Origin: Akkermansiaceae bacterium UBA4589
GTDB taxonomy: Bacteria > Verrucomicrobiota > Verrucomicrobiia > Verrucomicrobiales > Akkermansiaceae
NCBI GenBank assembly: GCA_002387565.1
Contig: DGJT01000006.1
Coordinates: 1-40,029 of the forward strand
Direction: 5' to 3'
DNA: 40,029 bases
Of the stretch, positions 16,263-25,403 are shown in pieces. The position numbers and the translations under genes were made by a program. Within the stretch, counting starts at the first letter, position 1, and each line of letters starts with the position of its first letter. A model generated the notes under the pieces. The model was not told where the DNA came from and searched no databases. It saw only the letters and a list, made by a program, of their open reading frames with translations.

Positions 16263-16290
16263 TTGAGTCTTACAACTTTACGCTGGGGAT

Positions 16291-18891
16291 TTAAGCTTCT
16301 GTAGTGTCTTCGCTTGCTTCGTCAACAACAGCTCCTTCTTCAAGCTCCTCTTCATCTTCGGCAATCACGACGGCTACATCTTTGATGAGCTCTTTCTTGC
16401 CAAGAGTGAGTAGTTTGACACCCTGTGCGTTACGTCCTGTTTCACGGATTTCTGCGACTCGGGTACGTAGGCTTTGTCCACCGTCTGTGATGAGCATGAG
16501 TTCTTCGTCGAGTTTAACTGGCACGGCTTTGACCACCTTACCTGTTTTCTCTGTGCACTTCATGGTAATCACACCTTTACCGCCACGAGACTGGAGTCGG
16601 TATTCTTCAAATGCGGTGCGTTTACCTAAGCCTTGCTCAGAGACAACCAGTAATCTGGCTTCTGGATCAGCAATCACGAGACTCACAACATAATCACCTT
16701 CTCGTGGGCGAATACCTGTTACACCTTTGGCTCCTCGACCCATAGGGCGAGCTTGCTCTTCGTTAAACTTAAGACTGATACCCTCATGAGTCACTAGGAC
16801 TAACTCGTCATTACCAGTGGTAATACCTGCGCCGATGAGCTCATTGCCCTCTTCGATTTCGATAGCGATGATGCCTTTTTGGCGGTGGTTTTTGTAGAGT
16901 GACAAGTCTGTCTTTTTGATGCGGCCTGTACGAGTTGCAAAGAATACATACCCTTGTTCCTCTCCAAAGGTGATGTCATTATTTTCTTCGTCAACGACAC
17001 GTGACAGTGGGAGTATAGTCGCAATAGTTTCACCTTCTTGTAGGTCTAAAATATTGTGGATACTGCGTCCCTTGGCATTACGTGCGCCTTCTGGTAGATT
17101 ATAAACACGCTCTACATAAAGACGACCTAAATTAGTGAATACTAAGAGGTAGTCATGTGCCTGCGCTGAGAATAGGTGCTCGACGAAATCATCACTGTCT
17201 TTGTTAGCGCGTGCTGTAGACATGGCTTTAACACCCTTACCTCCACGTGATTGCACACGGTATTCAGTCGAGAGTGTACGTTTGATATAACCACTGTGAC
17301 TCACGCTCACCATCATGCTTTCATTAGCGATGAGATCCTCGATAGCGATTTCTCCCTCGTCAGGCAGGATAGGGCAACGACGTGGGGTGGCGTACTTGTC
17401 TTTGATTTCGAGTAATTCCTCTTTGATAATGCTCAATACTCTAGCCTCTCTTTCTAAGATATCTAAGAAATCTTTAATTTGATCAAGTAAGCCTAAGTAT
17501 TCTTGCTTAACCTTGTCTTGCTCCATACCTGTAAGCTGATAGAGGCGTAGCTCAAGAATCGCATTCACCTGTTTGTCTGTGAATTTATACTGATCACCAT
17601 GCACACTGGCTTGCCCACGAATAAGAATACCCAATGCTTCGGCTTCTTTGGTGGTGAAATTGTAAGCTTTGACTTTTTCTCTGGCTTCATCACGGTTTTT
17701 TGAATCACGAATCATCTTGATGAAATCATCAAGATTAGCAAGAGCGAGCAAGAAGGCTTCTAAATTTTCCGCCTTATCCTCTGCCTTGCCTAGCAAGTAC
17801 TGCGTGCGACGCATCACTACTTCACGGCGATGCTCAATAAAGGCATCCAAAGCATCCATGATGCTGATTTGCTTAGGCTTGCGCTTATGAATCGCTAACA
17901 TGTTCACCCCAAATGAGGTTTCCATAGCTGTTAGCTTAAAGATTTGATTCACCACTACTTGAGGGCGAGCCTCACGCTTGAGAGTGATTTCAATAGCGAT
18001 ATTACCCTTACCTGATAAATCACGAATACCTGAGATATCTAACAGAACCTTGTCCTTAACCAACTCAGCAATACGCTGCTGTAAGATGGATGGATTGACC
18101 CCTTGTGGGACTTGAGTAATGGTGATGATATTGGCACCTGTTTTGCTTTCGCTGACCTCCATCACACCGCGCATTTTGACTGAGCCTCTGCCTGTATGGA
18201 AATATTTGTCGATACCTTTAAATCCACGAATTTCACAAGCGACTGGAAAATCAGGGCCTTTGATAAACTCCTTCATTTCGTTGATAGTGATTTGTGGATT
18301 GTCTATGCGAGCACAGACACCGTCAATCACCTCACCTAAATTGTGTGCAGGGATATTAGTCGCCATCCCCACAGCAATACCTGTACCCCCATTAACTAAG
18401 AGGTTAGGAATAGCAGCAGGCAGTACAACTGGCTCTACGTTTTCCTCATCATAAGTAGAGGTTAAATCAACTGTATCTTTTTCTAAATCGGTGAGCATAG
18501 CTGAGCCCATATGAGTGAGCTTAGCTTCTGTGTACCTCATCGCTGCTGGAGAATCTCCATCGATAGAACCAAAGTTACCTTGACCATCGACAAAGGTCTC
18601 ACGCATAGACCAAGGCTGAGCCATGTTGGTCAATGTAGAGTAAATAGATGAGTCACCATGAGGGTGATAGTTACCCATAGTGTCACCTACAATCTTAGCA
18701 CATTTACGCCTAGGCTTACTAGGGTGCAAGGCTAAATCATGATGCATTGTGTAAAGCACACGACGCTGAGAGGGTTTGAGTCCATCACGGATATCAGGAA
18801 GAGCACGAGAAATAATAACTGACATTGAATACTCCAAAAAGGAGGCAGACATTTCATCAGCTACATTGATTGATTTGATTTGTTCGCTCAT
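16291..18891 (-). CDS. gyrA: DNA gyrase subunit A
   Basis: This is an 866-residue type IIA topoisomerase subunit that breaks and rejoins DNA. The catalytic tyrosine is Tyr120 (AAMRYTEAKL), preceded by the winged-helix region and the quinolone-determining segment HPHGDSSIYSTL. In that segment the residue equivalent to E. coli Ser83 is Ser81, but the position of Asp87 holds Ser85. The C-terminal DNA-wrapping pinwheel has GyrA-box-like QSRGGKG motifs near residues 545 and 768, which supports gyrase over topoisomerase IV. It ends in an acidic tail, a segment that tunes wrapping in E. coli. It follows gyrB with a 22-nt gap. Confidence 0.96.
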   Translation of the reverse strand: MSEQIKSINVADEMSASFLEYSMSVIISRALPDIRDGLKPSQRRVLYTMHHDLALHPSKPRRKCAKIVGDTMGNYHPHGDSSIYSTLTNMAQPWSMRETFVDGQGNFGSIDGDSPAAMRYTEAKLTHMGSAMLTDLEKDTVDLTSTYDEENVEPVVLPAAIPNLLVNGGTGIAVGMATNIPAHNLGEVIDGVCARIDNPQITINEMKEFIKGPDFPVACEIRGFKGIDKYFHTGRGSVKMRGVMEVSESKTGANIITITQVPQGVNPSILQQRIAELVKDKVLLDISGIRDLSGKGNIAIEITLKREARPQVVVNQIFKLTAMETSFGVNMLAIHKRKPKQISIMDALDAFIEHRREVVMRRTQYLLGKAEDKAENLEAFLLALANLDDFIKMIRDSKNRDEAREKVKAYNFTTKEAEALGILIRGQASVHGDQYKFTDKQVNAILELRLYQLTGMEQDKVKQEYLGLLDQIKDFLDILEREARVLSIIKEELLEIKDKYATPRRCPILPDEGEIAIEDLIANESMMVSVSHSGYIKRTLSTEYRVQSRGGKGVKAMSTARANKDSDDFVEHLFSAQAHDYLLVFTNLGRLYVERVYNLPEGARNAKGRSIHNILDLQEGETIATILPLSRVVDEENNDITFGEEQGYVFFATRTGRIKKTDLSLYKNHRQKGIIAIEIEEGNELIGAGITTGNDELVLVTHEGISLKFNEEQARPMGRGAKGVTGIRPREGDYVVSLVIADPEARLLVVSEQGLGKRTAFEEYRLQSRGGKGVITMKCTEKTGKVVKAVPVKLDEELMLITDGGQSLRTRVAEIRETGRNAQGVKLLTLGKKELIKDVAVVIAEDEEELEEGAVVDEASEDTTEA

Positions 18892-18913
18892 AAGAAAAAT
18901 AGTTATTGGTTAA

Positions 18914-21514
18914 TTACACATCGAGGTTTTGAACTTTTAAGGCGTTATCCTCAATAAATCGCTTACGAGGTTCAACGACATCCCCCATGAGAATGTCAAA
19001 TATTTGATCTGCTTCTATCGCATTTTCCTCATCTAAACGAACTTGCAACAACTGACGTTTGTTTGGGTCCATCGTTGTTTCATAGAGCTCTTCGGCATCC
19101 ATTTCACCTAGACCTTTGAATCGGCCAATGCGCATACCTTTGCGCCCGATTTCTAAAACTTTGTCCAAAATAGTAAACAGGTCAAATACTGGAGCTACTA
19201 TCTCACGATCTCCATCTTGCTCAACAAGCTCATAGACAGGGATGTCTTCGGAGAAGAAAGGATTTGTCTTGAGCCCTAACTCATCTAAACGTTCGAGGAT
19301 TTTATCGATAGCTCGTGATTCGATAAGGCGATACTTCAACGAGCGCCTCATTACCCCGTCATATTTAAGCTTACATTCAGCAAGTTCTTCTTCAGTCAAT
19401 TCCTCATCAAAGAGACCTAAATCACGGTTTTCTGCAGCAAAACTATCAATTGCTGCGTCATCAGCGAAATAATGCACTTCTTCATTATTTCCTTCCTTAA
19501 CGCTCACTAACCAGTCTGGCAACCCTTTGTCAGTACGTTTACTGAGCAATTCTTTGAAATTACCTCCATTACCTTCCACGTCTTTGACGAATTTGCGTAA
19601 ACTAGCCAATAATTCTAGCACTTGCTTAAGCAGATCCGCTTCTACTATATTGGTTGTGCCATGTTGACGTAATTTGATGTCTTCCGCACCTAAATCAATA
19701 AGAATTTGATTAAGTTCGTCATCATTGGCAACATAAGTCTCCTTTTTCTTGCGTGTCACTTTATAGAGTGGTGGCTGAGCAATATAGAGATAACCTTTTT
19801 TCACTAAATCAGGCATGTGACGACAGAAGAATGTGAGCAGTAAGGTTCTAATATGAGAACCATCAACATCCGCATCCGTCATAATCACCACTTTATGGTA
19901 GCGCACTTTTGTGATATCAAAGGCGCCTTCTTGATCTCCTTCACCGATACCTGCGCCAATCGCAGTAATCATGGTTTGAATCTCTTTATTTTCTAAAGCA
20001 CGATGTAAGCGGGCTTTTTCCACATTGATAACCTTACCACGCAATGGCAAGATAGCTTGAGTGGTACGATCACGCCCAGATTTAGCTGAGCCACCTGCAG
20101 AATCACCCTCCACAATAAAGATTTCTGATTTTTCTGGATCTCTTTCTGAGCAATCAGCAAGTTTACCAGGAAGTCCTCCACCTGAAAGCACTGATTTACG
20201 CACAGTTTCACGTGCCTTACGTGCCGCTTCACGAGCGCGCGCTGCATTGACAGCCTTATCGATAATAATTTTAGCTAAGTTCGGGTTTTCTTCGAAATAC
20301 TCTTGCAAGCCTTCATAAACAATTGAGCTTACTACACCTTCGATTTCAGCATTAACCAACTTATCCTTAGTTTGAGAACTAAAGCGAGGGTTTGGCATCT
20401 TAACACTAATCACACAGACGATACCCTCACGCACATCATCTCCTGATAGAGCTGGATCTTTATCTTTGAGAATTTTATTCGCTTTAGCATACTGATTGAT
20501 AGCGCGGGTTAAAGCCCCCCTAAATCCAGTTAAGTGAGTACCACCATCCGCATTGGGAATCGAGTTGGCAAAACATAAAATATTATCTTGATAGCTGTCA
20601 TTATACTGGAAAACCACATCAGCAAAGACATCATCATTAATCGTCTTGCCGTCGTAATCAATCTCAACTTCGCGCTTACCTTTAACTGAAACTACATCAT
20701 TGTGCACCAAGGTCTTGCTAGCGCCTAATTGCTCTACAAACTCTTCAATACCTCTAGCATAATAAAACTCTTCCTGTTTAGCGGACTCAATACGCTCATC
20801 CTCAAGCTTGATGCGCAAACCTGGATTCAGGAACGCCAATTCACGCAATCTTACAGCTAAGCGATCAAATTCAAAAGAGATGGTATCGACAAAAATAGTA
20901 GCATCTGGATAGAAAGTAATCTTAGTGCCTGTCTCGCCAGCTGGTGCTGAACCTATGACTTTGAGCTCATCCTTAGTCTTACCTCTCTCAAAAGTAATCT
21001 CATGAACCTTCCCATCACGAGTAATCTCAGCTTTAAACCAGTCTGAAAGAGCGTTCACACACTTAGCTCCAACCCCGTGCAAACCACCTGAGTACTTGTA
21101 AGCTCCTTGACCAAACTTACCACCTGCGTGCAAACTGGTTAATACCAACTCCACAGCTGGCACGCCAAATTTAGGATGAACATCTACCGGGATACCTCGA
21201 CCATCATCAGAAATAGAAGCCGAGCCATCATCATGCAGCACCACTTGAATTAAATTACAATAACCAGCTAAATGCTCATCAATGGAGTTATCTAAAACTT
21301 CGAAAACACAGTGATGCAAACCTCGTATGTCAGGATCCCCAATATACATTCCTGGGCGTTTCCTGACGGCTTCTAGTCCTTCCAGTTTATCAATTTGACC
21401 TGCATTATAATCCTGTTCAGACGAGACACTTGTATCTGCATCTCCTTGCTCGGAATTCAGCACCTTACCCTCTTCTAAAGGGTCGTTATTTTCAGCTAAC
21501 ATCATCATGCTCAA
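18914..21514 (-). CDS. gyrB: DNA gyrase subunit B
   Basis: This is an 866-residue ATPase subunit. The GHKL ATP-binding fold shows EVLDNSIDEHLAGY, DDGRGIPVD and GGLHGVGAKCVNALS; the transducer follows, then the TOPRIM metal-binding motifs EGDSAGGSAK and DADVDGSHI, and the C-terminal GRFKGLGEM and DPNKRQLL blocks. It is about 60 residues longer than E. coli GyrB; extra sequence lies in the region after TOPRIM (about 590-720). A 25-residue acidic leader precedes the ATPase domain, and in-frame ATGs follow at the third to fifth codons, so the exact start is uncertain. It is first gene of the gyrBA pair. Confidence 0.96.
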   Translation of the reverse strand: MSMMMLAENNDPLEEGKVLNSEQGDADTSVSSEQDYNAGQIDKLEGLEAVRKRPGMYIGDPDIRGLHHCVFEVLDNSIDEHLAGYCNLIQVVLHDDGSASISDDGRGIPVDVHPKFGVPAVELVLTSLHAGGKFGQGAYKYSGGLHGVGAKCVNALSDWFKAEITRDGKVHEITFERGKTKDELKVIGSAPAGETGTKITFYPDATIFVDTISFEFDRLAVRLRELAFLNPGLRIKLEDERIESAKQEEFYYARGIEEFVEQLGASKTLVHNDVVSVKGKREVEIDYDGKTINDDVFADVVFQYNDSYQDNILCFANSIPNADGGTHLTGFRGALTRAINQYAKANKILKDKDPALSGDDVREGIVCVISVKMPNPRFSSQTKDKLVNAEIEGVVSSIVYEGLQEYFEENPNLAKIIIDKAVNAARAREAARKARETVRKSVLSGGGLPGKLADCSERDPEKSEIFIVEGDSAGGSAKSGRDRTTQAILPLRGKVINVEKARLHRALENKEIQTMITAIGAGIGEGDQEGAFDITKVRYHKVVIMTDADVDGSHIRTLLLTFFCRHMPDLVKKGYLYIAQPPLYKVTRKKKETYVANDDELNQILIDLGAEDIKLRQHGTTNIVEADLLKQVLELLASLRKFVKDVEGNGGNFKELLSKRTDKGLPDWLVSVKEGNNEEVHYFADDAAIDSFAAENRDLGLFDEELTEEELAECKLKYDGVMRRSLKYRLIESRAIDKILERLDELGLKTNPFFSEDIPVYELVEQDGDREIVAPVFDLFTILDKVLEIGRKGMRIGRFKGLGEMDAEELYETTMDPNKRQLLQVRLDEENAIEADQIFDILMGDVVEPRKRFIEDNALKVQNLDV

Positions 21515-21639
21515 AATTTAAAGAAAAGCCCCTATAATTGCAAGAAAATAGTCCACCAAAAAACACATTTTTTTCTTTCAAAAAAAACATCTGCAAATAT
21601 ATCTAATAATCTATGTTTCACTATAGTTTCCCAATTAAA

Positions 21640-21669
21640 ATTATAGACACTTAAATCACCAAAAAACAA
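21640..21669 (-). promoter_or_regulatory. gyrB: candidate gyrB promoter
   Basis: On the minus strand, TTGTTT (21669-21664), an 18-bp spacer and a perfect TATAAT (21645-21640) lie about 125 nt before the gyrB start, in the 268-bp gap to the divergent zincin gene. Confidence 0.45.
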
Positions 21670-21782
21670 CCTAAAACTTAGCCTGATTTAGAGCCATAAA
21701 AGAAGCAAAAATAATTACATTTAGCTTGGCTGTTTTTTAACAAAATAGAGTTGCTTAAGATAAAAAGAATAGTTAAAGTAAT

Positions 21783-23024
21783 ATGTTTATGTTTTCTATT
21801 CAAAAATCTTGCTGGACTCTCTTCTTTGTTCAGCTTTTTTACTTGAACTTTTTGCAAGCTCAATTCAGGGAATGGACAAATAACCAAGGTCAAAAAATTC
21901 AAGCAGAACTCATTAGTGTTCAATCAGGAAAAGCCCAATTTAAATTAAGTAATGGCTTAGACACACTCTACCCCATCATCAACCTCTGTCAATCAGACCA
22001 GGAATTTATTCAACTATTTTCAAATTCTGAGCAACCAACACAGTCGAGCTCAACTCATAAAACCACCTTAGATTGGGATAAACTTTGGCCCAAAGAAGCT
22101 CAATTAGATTTATCTTCTCATACTGCAGAGTTTATTCGAGAAAGTGAAGGTATTTATACCTATGAAACTGCTAACTTCACTTTCTTATCTGATGTCAAAT
22201 TGGCCACTACGGCTATTCGCAATTTTAGTCGAATCTTTGAAGCGACACATACCTATGCCTCGGCAATCCCGTTCTTTCATGATATCCATAATTCATCTAG
22301 CAGAAAAATCCCTATTGAAGTTTATAATTTTAAACGAGATTACATTAAAAACGGAGGAATTGAGGGGTCTGCTGGTGTTTGTTTTGTACGAAAAGACAAC
22401 ACTCATATTAAAGTATGCTTTGATTATTTAGGAGTCAAACGTATTGGCAGTAAAATCAGCTTTGATTACAGTGGCGACAGTACAACTATTCCTCATGAAA
22501 TTGTGCATGCCCTTACTGATATCGCTTACTATGATAATGACATGAAATGGTTCACTGAAGGCATAGCTGAATACATGTCTAATACCGAATACTCTTTAGG
22601 TCAGACGAAATACAAGCTCATTAGTATTGAGCGCTACATTAAAAGTGCAACAACTACACGCGGTAATAAAAAATATCGGGGACGAAATCTAGGCAATAAT
22701 ATTACCATGCCTAAACTTCATTCTTTTATGACTCAGCCAAATTTCTTTGATTCTGGCAACCCTCAAAAAACTAATCTTAATTACGCAATGGGCTGCCTAC
22801 TAACTTATTACTTTATTCATCTTGATGATAAAAAAGACCAAGCTAGAATCAAAAATTTACTCAAATCCCTAAAAGATAGGGAAGAAAAAAGAGCCTGGAG
22901 AAAAATCACTGCAATCTCACTTATTGAAAAACACCTTTTGGGAGAAGAGTATAGCTTCGAAAATTTAGAACAAGACTTTGCCAAAGCTATGAAGCGCCTA
23001 GGCATCACTATTAACTACGAGTAA
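21783..23024 (+). CDS. secreted gluzincin-like metallopeptidase with N-terminal SHD1-like domain
   Basis: This is a 413-residue protein with a signal peptide (cleavage near FLQAQ, residue 26). Residues ~29-60 (REWTNNQGQKIQAELISVQ, then KAQFKLSNG) match the SLA1 homology domain 1-like modules common in Planctomycetota and Verrucomicrobiota. The catalytic domain has HEIVH (238-242) and a downstream WFTEGIAEYM block (256-265), so His238, His242 and probably Glu259 would bind zinc and Glu239 would be the catalytic base, as in DUF1570-type zincins. The substrate is unknown. It may be co-transcribed with the HAD gene, which starts 4 nt after its stop. Confidence 0.75.
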   Translation: MFMFSIQKSCWTLFFVQLFYLNFLQAQFREWTNNQGQKIQAELISVQSGKAQFKLSNGLDTLYPIINLCQSDQEFIQLFSNSEQPTQSSSTHKTTLDWDKLWPKEAQLDLSSHTAEFIRESEGIYTYETANFTFLSDVKLATTAIRNFSRIFEATHTYASAIPFFHDIHNSSSRKIPIEVYNFKRDYIKNGGIEGSAGVCFVRKDNTHIKVCFDYLGVKRIGSKISFDYSGDSTTIPHEIVHALTDIAYYDNDMKWFTEGIAEYMSNTEYSLGQTKYKLISIERYIKSATTTRGNKKYRGRNLGNNITMPKLHSFMTQPNFFDSGNPQKTNLNYAMGCLLTYYFIHLDDKKDQARIKNLLKSLKDREEKRAWRKITAISLIEKHLLGEEYSFENLEQDFAKAMKRLGITINYE

Positions 23025-23028
23025 TTTT

Positions 23029-23718
23029 ATGAAAATCTCACAACTTGAATGCTTACTTTTTGACTTTGACGGAACCTTATTTGATAGTGAGTCTGTTATT
23101 TATGAAACATGGTTAAATGTTTTTAAGAGCTATGGGCATGATTTGCCTCTTGAAACCTACAATCTCTGTATTGGTTCTGATTTTAAGCAATGGTCACCTC
23201 AAACCCATCTTGAAGAGCTTACAGGCGAGACTTTTGACTGGGATGCCATTAATACAGAACGTCAAATCATCATTGAAAGCACTCTAAATAAAAATTCTGA
23301 GCTCATTGATGGCACTAAAGAGCTTATTTTAGATCTTATTGCCTTAAAAAAGCTGCAACCTTTGACGATTGGCGTCGTCTCTAGTTCCACTCATAGGTGG
23401 GTAGACCAATGGCTAGAAAAAAATAATATTATTCAGCATTTTGATATTATTATTTGTAGAGATGATGTCACCCAACTCAAACCCCACCCAGAGCCCTATT
23501 TGTTAGCCATGAGCAAGCTCAATGCAGCAGCTCATAAAACACTGGTTATTGAGGACTCTATTAATGGCGCAGAATCAGCTCATGCAGCTCATGCTCATGT
23601 GGCAGTTATACCTAACTATATAACTAGAATTAACACCTTCCCCGACTATTGTTCTCGCTATGAAACCATAGCTAAGTTCAGGCATTCCTTAGAATTACCT
23701 TCTCATACAGAAGTTTAA
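23029..23718 (+). CDS. HAD-superfamily phosphatase, beta-phosphoglucomutase-like
   Basis: This is a 229-residue protein with all HAD motifs: motif I FDFDGTLFD (nucleophile Asp12, acid/base Asp14), motif II VSSS, motif III Lys in LKPHPEPY and motif IV IEDSINGAESA. The helical cap between motifs I and II makes it subfamily IA, close to beta-phosphoglucomutase and phosphoglycolate phosphatase; KPHPEPYL and EDS are typical of both. The substrate cannot be fixed. It follows the zincin gene by 4 nt and converges with the amidase gene 28 nt further on. Confidence 0.88.
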   Translation: MKISQLECLLFDFDGTLFDSESVIYETWLNVFKSYGHDLPLETYNLCIGSDFKQWSPQTHLEELTGETFDWDAINTERQIIIESTLNKNSELIDGTKELILDLIALKKLQPLTIGVVSSSTHRWVDQWLEKNNIIQHFDIIICRDDVTQLKPHPEPYLLAMSKLNAAAHKTLVIEDSINGAESAHAAHAHVAVIPNYITRINTFPDYCSRYETIAKFRHSLELPSHTEV

Positions 23719-23746
23719 AACCTAAGGCTTTGAGTCAATAACGCTA

Positions 23747-24370
23747 CTACTGAAGAAGAATTTGGCGTTTTTTGTAACCTAAGAAGCTACAAATACCTTC
23801 TACTATGCCTTCTGCTAAGGCTTGGCGGTAAGCTCCTTTTGAAATAGCTTCGCGCTCTTTTTTATTACTTAAAAACCCTCCTTCCACAAGTATGGCTGGG
23901 TGACGAGTGTGCTTTAATACATACAAGCCACTACGAGGCTTAACCTTGCGGTCATTAACGTACACTCTATTGAGTAATGAGTAATGCACACTTTTAGCTA
24001 ATGAATAACTTCTACCGGCACCACCAAAATAGAAAGTTTCGATACCTCTAACAGAACGAGATTTGGTATAATTATAATGCAAGCTTACAAAGATAGCTCT
24101 AGAGTATTTGTTGGCTTTTCTTACTCTTTGTTGAAGACTTAGATAATAATCATTATTTCTTACCATCACATTTGGCACCCCCCTCATATCAAGCAAGGCC
24201 TTAACTCTATAAGCTGTATCTAATGTGAAGTGCTTTTCATAATACTTATCTGGATGACAACCTAAATCTTTCCCTCCGTGCCCAGCATCTATAACTACAA
24301 CTGTTCTTGCTGCTTGAGCAAAAAAAACACCTAGCAAAATTGCGCAAAAAGTAAAATAAATGGATTTCAT
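23747..24370 (-). CDS. N-acetylmuramoyl-L-alanine amidase (Amidase_3)
   Basis: This is a 207-residue exported amidase with a signal peptide (about 1-21, FFAQAA). The zinc ligands are His31 (DAGHGG), Glu45 (YYEKHF) and His98 (SLHYN), and the catalytic Glu163 is in LVEGGFLSN, so the active site is complete. It has no SH3, LysM or AMIN targeting domain, so it is a minimal catalytic enzyme. It cleaves the bond between muramic acid and the stem peptide and may serve cell separation or wall remodelling. It is the last gene of the minus-strand envelope cluster, 43 nt after the preceding gene. Confidence 0.93.
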   Translation of the reverse strand: MKSIYFTFCAILLGVFFAQAARTVVVIDAGHGGKDLGCHPDKYYEKHFTLDTAYRVKALLDMRGVPNVMVRNNDYYLSLQQRVRKANKYSRAIFVSLHYNYTKSRSVRGIETFYFGGAGRSYSLAKSVHYSLLNRVYVNDRKVKPRSGLYVLKHTRHPAILVEGGFLSNKKEREAISKGAYRQALAEGIVEGICSFLGYKKRQILLQ

Positions 24371-24413
24371 GAATAACTTTGCTTACCTTATTTTAATATA
24401 AATTTGAAGCCTT

Positions 24414-25307
24414 TTAATCAACCTGCTTGAAATTAAATTCTCCTAAATACCATTTAGGGTCAGGTCTCTCAGATAAGTAATGGTAAGACTTTAAAAGTTT
24501 TGCTTCTAACTCTGGATCGTATGGCACACCTCCTCTAACAAAAACCTCATAATTATCAGCGACCATGATTTCAGGAATTTGTGAAGAGGTTGATTTATAA
24601 AAAGACTGATGCAGTTCATCCCCATTCGAGCTAAAAATTAAATACCTATAAATACCCACTGCACTTTGATAAACAATATGTGCTTGATTCTGCCTGTCCA
24701 TTAAAACCTTGGGAGACTTAAATAAAATAGCTTCGCCCAAGCGAATGGTTTTAAAAGCCTGATTACTAGTTGCATTCTCGAACTGCATGTATAAACGACG
24801 GTTATAACTATCATCAAAACTTAGTAATTTTACATTCCTTAAGCTATTTTGATTAGCATCTCCTACTCGTACTGACCATAATTCTTGCCCCTTAGCAATA
24901 TGAAAAATTTTTTGATTAGAAATAGCCATATCATGCTTAGTATTTCCATAATGCATTATGACTCTTACATGATAACGCCCTAGCGAACTAAAACGAAACA
25001 TTTGAGCTAGATTAATATGATAGGATTTACTCTCCCCCGGAGCAATTTCATACCTTGGCAAATTAATTTTCTTAGGTGAAGATAAGTATGAGCCAAGTTG
25101 ATCTTTGACTTGAATCTCTAACTCTTGTCCTTTTTTGATCCCAAAGCTACTACCGATACGGTTTTGAAAGGTTACAATTAAATCAATTGGCTCATGCTGC
25201 ATGAACTGAGTTCTATCTAGATCAGCTTGAATTTGTATATTAGCACTAATAGTTGCTAGCATTAAACTCACTAAAAAGAAGCTGTAATAAAACCCTGTTT
25301 TCATCAT
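24414..25307 (-). CDS. exported protein of unknown function
   Basis: This is a 297-residue protein with a signal peptide (about 1-22, ATISA). The first half has the beta-rich pattern of a bacterial Ig-like domain: DRTQFMQHEPIDLIVTFQN, a GESKSYHINL segment and LGRYHVRVIMHYG (residues ~28-125). The second half is also beta-rich, with alternating hydrophobic residues. I do not recognise a named family or catalytic motif. It lies between the GH75-like and amidase genes on the same strand and so is probably an envelope protein. Confidence 0.6.
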   Translation of the reverse strand: MMKTGFYYSFFLVSLMLATISANIQIQADLDRTQFMQHEPIDLIVTFQNRIGSSFGIKKGQELEIQVKDQLGSYLSSPKKINLPRYEIAPGESKSYHINLAQMFRFSSLGRYHVRVIMHYGNTKHDMAISNQKIFHIAKGQELWSVRVGDANQNSLRNVKLLSFDDSYNRRLYMQFENATSNQAFKTIRLGEAILFKSPKVLMDRQNQAHIVYQSAVGIYRYLIFSSNGDELHQSFYKSTSSQIPEIMVADNYEVFVRGGVPYDPELEAKLLKSYHYLSERPDPKWYLGEFNFKQVD

Positions 25308-25403
25308 CAGCTGGACTCTAGCAGTTTGATTTTATAATGCCAAGTATTTAATAACACTGTTACGAGCTCATTTATCATGAACCTAAACTCTATCAAGTCT
25401 AAT

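Noticed and set aside
16304..18454. Several open frames antisense to gyrA (and likewise within gyrB and proA)
   Set aside because: They are Ser- or Ala-rich shadow frames produced by the codon use of the real genes and match no family.
21752..21780. TTGCTT with TAAAGT, 17-bp spacing, as the zincin promoter
   Set aside because: The -10 box ends 2 nt before the ATG, leaving no leader; possible only for a leaderless transcript.
21678..21923. 81-codon minus-strand frame in front of gyrB
   Set aside because: It overlaps the signal peptide of the zincin gene and the gyrB promoter region and has no protein-like features.
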